From NCBI GenBank assembly GCA_015501595.1, contig JADNRX010000080.1:62001-126000 (forward strand): a stretch of 64,000 bases of DNA. Reading direction: 5' to 3'. Positions 58,356-64,000 of the stretch are shown piece after piece. The translations under genes and the position numbers were made by a program. Position 1 is the stretch's first letter, and the number at the start of each line of letters is the position of its first letter. A model generated the notes under the pieces. It was not told the DNA's origin and searched no databases. It saw only the letters and a list, made by a program, of their open reading frames with translations. The stretch is from Hymenopellis radicata. Lineage: Eukaryota; Basidiomycota; Agaricomycetes; Agaricales; Physalacriaceae.

Positions 58356-59495
58356 TAGAGACCTCAACGAGTCACCGAGTCACCGAGTCATCTGGTGACT
58401 CGACTCGCTTCGGGCACGTCGGCGTTCGCACTCGCGTGACTCGCGAGTCACATACTCGCGAGTCTGGTCGCGAGTCTGAGTATCCATCTGCAGAGCACGA
58501 GTCATCACACGATGACTTGCAAATATTTAGGTATGTATTTTATCTTAATTTACAAATTTTTACCAACTCAAACGGACCCTTGCGTGGCTCAAACGAGCTA
58601 TACGCAACAATTTCGCCAGATCCGGCGACTCGGGCCGAGTCCCGAAGCGACGCGTAAGCGTGCGATCGGGCAGATCTCCTTGAGTTGCTCCCACCACCAC
58701 GACCCGTTGCTCGACTGCAAGTCGGCAACAACGCTATTGGCACTCGACTTCAAGTCGGTGTCGATGCAATCGGCGCTCGACTTTGAGTCGGCGTCGATAG
58801 GAGACGACTTTAAGTCGTCTCCAGGACGCATAAGCCCGCCACGACGACTACGACCACCCAGGGAGTGACGATTGTCGCTCCCGCTGCTCTGACGATTGTC
58901 AGGCAGCCTATAGGGTGCAGATTCGCGCTCTGGCTCTGTACCGGGCGTGCTGCTGCTGTCTCTGTGACAGTAGCATGGACACGATCTTGGCAACGGACCC
59001 AACGACGACCAGGAGGACAACGACACGATGGAGAGGAGGATGCGATGGAGAGGAGGATGCGATGGAGAGGAGGATGCGATGGAGAGGCGGATGCAATGAA
59101 CAGGCGGATGCGATGAAGCGGAGGATGCGAGCAGAGGAGGACGTGACGACCACCACCACTTCCTCCACTATCACCACCATTCCCTCCACTACCACCACCA
59201 TTCCCTTCCCTTTCTACCATCACCCCCACCCCATCCTCATGCCCAGCTGACTGTCCCCGTGCCATTGCCCGGGGATGCTCGCTGCGCATGAATACTTGGG
59301 GCGTATGGACTCGCGAGTACTCGTGAGTATCCGAGATGACTCGGACTCATGGTGAGTACTCGCGAGTGGACTCGCGATGACTCGTGAGTCATTGCGAGTC
59401 GAGTCCGACGCGAGTCTGAACTGGACTTCTTTTTGCGTGAGTACTCGCGTCACGAGTCGCGAGTCTGACTCGCGTCGGACTCGTTGAGGTCTCTA
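58356..59495 (+). mobile_element. Non-autonomous hAT-type transposon, copy 1 (1140 bp)
   Basis: Perfect terminal inverted repeats TAGAGACCTCAACGAGTC (58356-58373) and its complement ending at 59495, flanked by an 8-bp target duplication GTCATCTC at 58348-58355 and 59496-59503. A TAGAG end plus an 8-bp duplication are hallmarks of the hAT superfamily. No transposase is encoded. The interior is rich in the palindrome-like motif CTCGCGAGTC near both ends, a series of short hairpins (CGACTTCAAGTCG and variants, 58718-58825), and an 18-bp tandem repeat GATGCGATGGAGAGGAG (about 59025-59130). Confidence 0.9.
59025..59130 (+). repeat. 18-bp tandem repeat inside the hAT-type element
   Basis: About five to six copies of GAGAGGAGGATGCGATG and variants in a row. 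The homologous part of copy 2 carries a different simple repeat, so the interior of these elements turns over quickly. Confidence 0.75.
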
Positions 59496-60213
59496 GTCAT
59501 CTCGCAACAGGTTGAGACTTTCTTTGAGACGAATCAGCTTATTCTTCCTCCTCCTCCCAACTCCAGTTCCAACCCCTCTAATGATCATCGCGCTCTATGG
59601 GGCATTCTCAAACCTAAGCCTTGCCGATTCCAGACTGAATCGAATACTGTGCGCCGTTTTAACTGGGCATCAGAAGTTCAGGAGACTGGGGGTATTCTGC
59701 TTACAGGTCTTCTTGCTATTGCCAAAGACCCTTTGCTTCGTTATCCTCAAAAGGGTCGGGTTATTTTCTTCGGTATGCGACACGCTCTCTCTGCTATACC
59801 ATGTATTCACATATAGTCAGGCCCAATGTTTGGGTTTCCCTCTCAGAAAGGCCACGTGTGCAATACGCTACGAGTTCTTTGGGAACCTAATCCCGACTAT
59901 TGTGATCATACCACTGGCGAGCTTATGACTTTCAGGGATCCCGACCTTTGTGTTGAGAGATGCAGGCAGGCGACCCCTTTTCCAACAAACCTATGGGTAA
60001 GAATTATTCGATCACAGATCAACTATATGCTAAACAATTACCTAGAGTGATCCAGAGACTATTAGTCCTGCTACGCAGACTAATGCTCCAGTACAAGGGG
60101 CACAAGTCACACCGTCTCCATCTACTATCAACCAAGTTACCGCTGTTGCTACTGCTGTTACTGTTCGTGGAGGTGGAGGAGGAGCTGGTGCGCGAGGCCG
60201 AGGCGCTTTACGT

Positions 60214-60276
60214 GGTACTGGTCCAGCTTCACGGGGTACTGGTCCAGCTTCACGGGGTACTGGTCCAGCTTCGCGT
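60214..60276 (+). repeat. 21-bp tandem repeat encoding GTGPASR
   Basis: Three consecutive units GGTACTGGTCCAGCTTC(A/G)CG plus one base, followed by a partial unit. They lie in frame within the RG-rich coding region and extend it by seven residues each. Confidence 0.85.
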
Positions 60277-62501
60277 GGTACTGTTCGCAGTACTATGCGT
60301 GGACGCGGAAGTGTACGCGGAAGAGGTATTGCACGGGGTGGTTCAACACAAGGTCATGTCCGGACACATAGCCAGCGCAGTACCAGTGATGATTCCGATT
60401 TCGAGGTATTATTCTTCCTCTATACTGTATATGAAAATTTTTTAACAAAATTCTAGCCCATAGCATCAACGAGGGAGACTACAGGATCTGATCGCCCACC
60501 TCGTCAACGTCGGCGCATTGATTATTCAGAACCTACTGTTCGTATTGTGTTTTGTTCAGGCTAATCTTAGCTCACATCTTATCAGACAACTGTTACGCTG
60601 AAGTATCCTGCTCCAGATGTCTGGTCTGATGTTATGGCAAATCTAAACGACTTGCAATATGGTGGACCAGGCACACACGGCATCCAAATATCCCCTATGC
60701 TGCATTTGACGTCTCTTCCCAACGTTCAGGAAAGCGCTGCTGATTTTGGTCAATATCTGTTGGCATGCTCCGGCAAGCAAGACGTCTCTTTTAATTTCTG
60801 CACTTTCACACCTGCCTCGGACTCTAATCAACCGCTGTGTCAACTACTTCAAGACCGACATGATACATGCACCGTGTAAGATTATTTTCTATTTGTCTAT
60901 TGATTCTTACTCTAATTCTTATTCTTAGACAGCAAGCCGTCTGGCGCGGTCCTTTGCGATCTATTTTCCACGCTACCCTGCAAACTATGCTGTCCACTGA
61001 TGACTGGGACGAAACGGAGTCCAGTCATGGTGCAAAGGTTCTGCGTGTTGATTTGCCTGTCACTGAAGCCTTCAAGACCCGTGTTAAAGGCTATGCTCTA
61101 TTTACTGCCATGTGGATGATTCGCATGGACACACTTCCACCAGGCATTTCGCCAATCTTCATTCAAGCCGTCATTCAGGGTACTGACTCAATCGACGATA
61201 TGGAGTGGCTTGCCACTATTCTTCCTAGTATGGCGCGATGCCTGCGCCTATGGCCTACATCGGTGGAACAGGATAATCCCTTCCAGAATACCGCACATCT
61301 GGACTATACCCTTCTGACTAATCTTGCGTATGGTGCTGCTACATTCACGGTACGCCTTCTCCTTCATCTTCATACTTTCTACGAAATTAAATTGCATACA
61401 GAAAAGCGATCTGCACCAAATGACGATGAATGAGATCGTTGCCTTTCGCAAAGCTCTTATAGAGTATCAGCTTCTTCGACAGCCTGTCAACACCGGCGCC
61501 ACTCCCTGGACTCATCATCCTATCATTCAAACCTTCCGTGAGGCGTTGGCTATACCTCTGGTTTTTGACCATTCAACGCCGAAAAGCGATTGGCGCGGTA
61601 CTTTTATTGATGTGTGTAGTCGTCGATTTCTATAACTGATTGCTTCAAGAACTGACGATCAACTGTAGGCACTTGGCTCCAATACCAAAAGCCTGCTTAG
61701 TAACATCTCCCCGAAGATCAGAATTTCCGCCGCGGATATACTCCCATACATCGATTGGACTCAAGAATATGATCCAGAGGAGAATGCAGAACTAGTTCCT
61801 TATCAGGCTATGTGGCGGCAAGGCTTCGAGCGTTGGATCCGGCAGCCAGGGAATCTCAAACATCCGGAGCTAGTCAAGTTAGGTGTTAATGACTCTGCAT
61901 TCGACGACGATCCATACTTCCGCTCGCATGGTTTTCTTGAATATTGTACAGGTGTACGCCAGCTGCCACGCGGTACAGATATGATTAAGGTATGTGACTT
62001 GATATTTGCTTGACAGGTAGCCGACTCATATATGTATCTTAGTTGAAATTTGTCAAAGGGCAGAATGTGGTTCCTCACACTCGCTATCCGATTGACGAAG
62101 TTACCGGACTCCCTATTCTTCCACCTTTGGGCCAGCGCCACAATCCTGCTATGAATGTACATGTTTGCTTCGACGATGGAGATCTTCCCTTATCAACAGA
62201 CATTTGTGAATTACTCGATGACTGGCAGTCTCACCAACTTGATGAGTCATACCCTACTCATTTTGACCTTTATCTTCATAGTACCTTCGCACCTATACGA
62301 AACTTTGGCCATCAGGATTATACCTCTGAAGGATAGATTCAACTTAGAGTACCACCTACCCTACATTACACTGCATGTCAACACGTACTTAGAATTACGT
62401 ACTTAATAATCATTCGGTAACTTGCCTTTCGCCCTCATGAACGCCAACACTCCAATGGGTAAATCCATGCTCGATCTATTTTGAAAGTACTAAGTTATAC
62501 C

Positions 62502-62901
62502 ATGATAGAACTAGAGGAAGAATTTTCCGATTTGGATAAGCATAACGTCAGCGACGAGGAGGCTGATGCATTTCTGGCAAACGTTCTCGTCCGAGACTCC
62601 TCTCAGGCTACGATTGCAGTGGCAGAGGAGCATATTGATGATATAAAGGAGGAGCAGTGGGAAGAGCAGCAGGAACACACGGAGACCATAGCGGCACCTG
62701 AGTGGCTGCTTTGCTTTGTACATCAGACATTTGGTGGCGTCGATGATATCGATGATTTTATTCTGCCAGGTATGTACTACTAGCGTTATACTCAGCATGC
62801 TAAAGCAGTTCTAGAAAACTGTGATTCAGATACGTTCCTCATCCCTGAAGTCGATGCGAGTACTCCTCGTCCACTTGAAATCGATCCTACTACCCCTCAT
62901 C
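62502..62901 (+). pseudogene. Acidic protein, interrupted by hAT-type element copy 2
   Basis: ATG at 62502 (MIELEEEFSDLDKHNVSDEE). The protein is strongly acidic (VAEEHIDDIKEEQWEEQQE) with APEWLLCFVHQTFGGVDD, and an intron (GTATGT...AAGCAG, 62769-62807) joins FILP to VLENCDSDTFLIPEVDAS and then PLEIDPTTPHP. The coding frame runs straight into the terminal repeat of the transposon at about 62902. Function unknown. Its place just after the HECT-like gene suggests it is either the next gene or a separate exon of the same unit. Confidence 0.5.
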
Positions 62902-64000
62902 CTAGAGACCTCAACGAGTCCGACGCGAGTCAGACTCGCGACTCGTAACGTGAGTACTCACGGAAAAAGAAGTCCAGTTCAGACTCGCGTCGGACTCGAC
63001 TCGCGATGACTCGCGAGTCATCATGAGTCCACTCGCGAGTACTCACCATGAGTCCGAGTCATCTCGGATACTCACGAGTACTCGCGAGTCCATCACCTCC
63101 CAGCATTCATGCACAGCGAGCATCCCCGGGCAATGGCACGGGGACAGTCAGCTGGGCATGAGGGTAGGGTGGGGTGGTGGTAGGAGGATGGTGATGGTGG
63201 TGGAAGGATAGTGGTAGTGGTGGGAGGATGGTGGTGGTGGTGGGAGGATGGGAAGGTGGCAGAGTGGCGGTGGGAAGGTGAGAGAAGAGTGGTGCTCACT
63301 GTACTTCATTCTCCTCCTTATCAATCAATCATTGTCCACCCATCATCCTCAAACTATTGTTGGCATCTAGTCGCCATCGTGCAGTCGAGTCGTCGCCGCG
63401 TCGCTGCAGCAAAGTTGTTGCCGTTGCGGCGGTTAAGTTGTTAGCATGATTGAGTTGGCGCCGTTGCCACGGTCAAGCTGTTGGCGCCGTTGGGTCGGCG
63501 TCGCGGTCCAGTCGTCGTCACCATCCGGTCGTCGTCACCGTCCAGTCGTCCATCCAGTTGTTGTCCCAGTCTGCTGCTGTCACAGAGACAGCAGCAGCAC
63601 ATCTGGCAGAGCCAGATTCCGAAATCCACCACTCACAGGCTGCCTGACAATCGTCAGAGCAGCGGGAGCGACAATCGTCACTCCCTGGGTGGTGGTGGTG
63701 GTCGTGGTGGAGGTCGAGAACAGAGAAATACCACTCGATCAGACGCTGACGCGTCGCTTCGGGACTCGGCCCGGATCGCCGGATCAGGCAGGATAATCGC
63801 GCACGTCTCGTTCTCGAGACGTTGCGGACCATTTGCTCTGCAAAAAATTCGTAAATTTAGTTTAAATATATATCTAAATATTTGCGAGTCATCGTGTGAT
63901 GACTCACGGTCTGAAAATGAATACTCAGACTCGTGCTCGGACTCGCGAGTATGTGACTCGCGAGTCACACGAGTGCGAACGCCGACGTGCCCGAAGCGAG
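62902..64000 (-). mobile_element. Non-autonomous hAT-type transposon, copy 2 (inverted; cut by window edge)
   Basis: Begins TAGAGACCTCAACGAGTC at 62902 and matches the reverse complement of copy 1 over its first 270 bp and its last 400 bp; the middle differs. It reaches the window end about 45 bp before the expected second terminus, so its target duplication (perhaps CCTCATCC on the left) cannot be confirmed. Confidence 0.85.

Larger units (their letters stand above)
57302..62335 (+). pseudogene. Multi-exon RG-repeat protein with HECT-like C-terminus, interrupted by a hAT-type transposon
   Basis: ATG at 57302 (MAGCTSCPEDERCAGY). Recognisable exon pieces: KRHISLFPTFHPEADYPQL, a Thr/Pro/Ala-rich region, ITKTLELTQATITGYIQRSQ, LWRVIS | QQVETFFETNQL (junction after removal of the element), ALWGILKPKPCRFQTES, WEPNPDYCDHTTGELMTF, RG repeats (GTGPASR), DVWSDVMANLNDLQYGGPG, KVLRVDLPVTEAFKTRVKGY, LPPGISPIFIQAVIQGTD, then REALAIPLVFDHSTPKSDW. 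The end, LKFVKGQNVVP ... NPAMNVHVCFDDGDLPLS, resembles the C-lobe of HECT ubiquitin ligases (FxxG...P, then a catalytic Cys before a DLP-like motif). I infer HECT-like with limited confidence. The 1140-bp element sits inside an exon at 58356-59495, so the gene is probably disrupted. Confidence 0.5.

Noticed and set aside
58354..59497. Tc1/mariner assignment with TA target duplication
   Set aside because: TA also flanks the terminal repeats, but the longer 8-bp match GTCATCTC and the TAGAG ends fit hAT better, and only the 8-bp reading restores the host frame.

Overview
The window looks like nuclear DNA of a mushroom-forming basidiomycete (Agaricomycetes). Genes are dense and carry many very short introns, mostly 45-60 nt with CTAAC/CTGAC-like branch points. 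The gene families fit: F-box/LRR proteins, an expanded kinase-like family, a secreted R-type lectin, arrestin-like and fungal CorA-like proteins, and a transposase of a type I associate with mushroom genomes. No RNA gene or CRISPR array was found. All gene models were spliced by eye.

Layout. 1-14.5 kb: a block built by inverted duplication. Two nearly identical kinase-like genes (1515-2767, +; 10287-11546, -) face each other across a 2OG-Fe(II) oxygenase, ATP18 (ATP synthase subunit) and VPS11 (HOPS/CORVET). A third, diverged kinase copy lies at 12729-14003. Kinases 1 and 3 each sit head-to-head with a gene of an unknown family (one leaves the window at base 1; the other is cut off at about 14.5 kb by a truncated transposase). 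14.5-19 kb: the transposase with its own truncated 3'-5' exonuclease domain, and a repeat copied in inverted orientation at about 32 kb. 19-30 kb: UPF1 (nonsense-mediated decay), a secreted ricin-B-type lectin, a cluster of tRNA-like SINE copies, an Hpc2/ubinuclein histone-chaperone subunit and coatomer zeta (COPI).

30-35 kb: a decayed second copy of the oxygenase with its convergent neighbour, then about 3.5 kb with no recognisable gene. 35-42 kb: a homeodomain-like protein, a Tyr/Ser/His-rich small protein, an MDP-1-type phosphatase only 54 bp from a divergent membrane-anchored NYN-domain protein, and an F-box protein. 42-56 kb: mostly minus-strand membrane-traffic and transport genes (MRH/Atg27-like receptor, ArAE/DUF2421 membrane protein, CorA-like transporter, arrestin-like protein) plus a second F-box protein. 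57-64 kb: a multi-exon RG-repeat gene with a HECT-like C-terminus and an acidic neighbour, each interrupted by a copy of a 1.1-kb hAT-type non-autonomous transposon. The first insertion has a perfect 8-bp target-site duplication, and removing it restores the reading frame exactly.

One quality point affects many models. Several conserved genes (VPS11, UPF1, HPC2, an F-box gene, the NYN gene) are broken by what looks like one missing base, nearly always in a short C or G run. This points to homopolymer under-calling in the assembly rather than to a set of pseudogenes.
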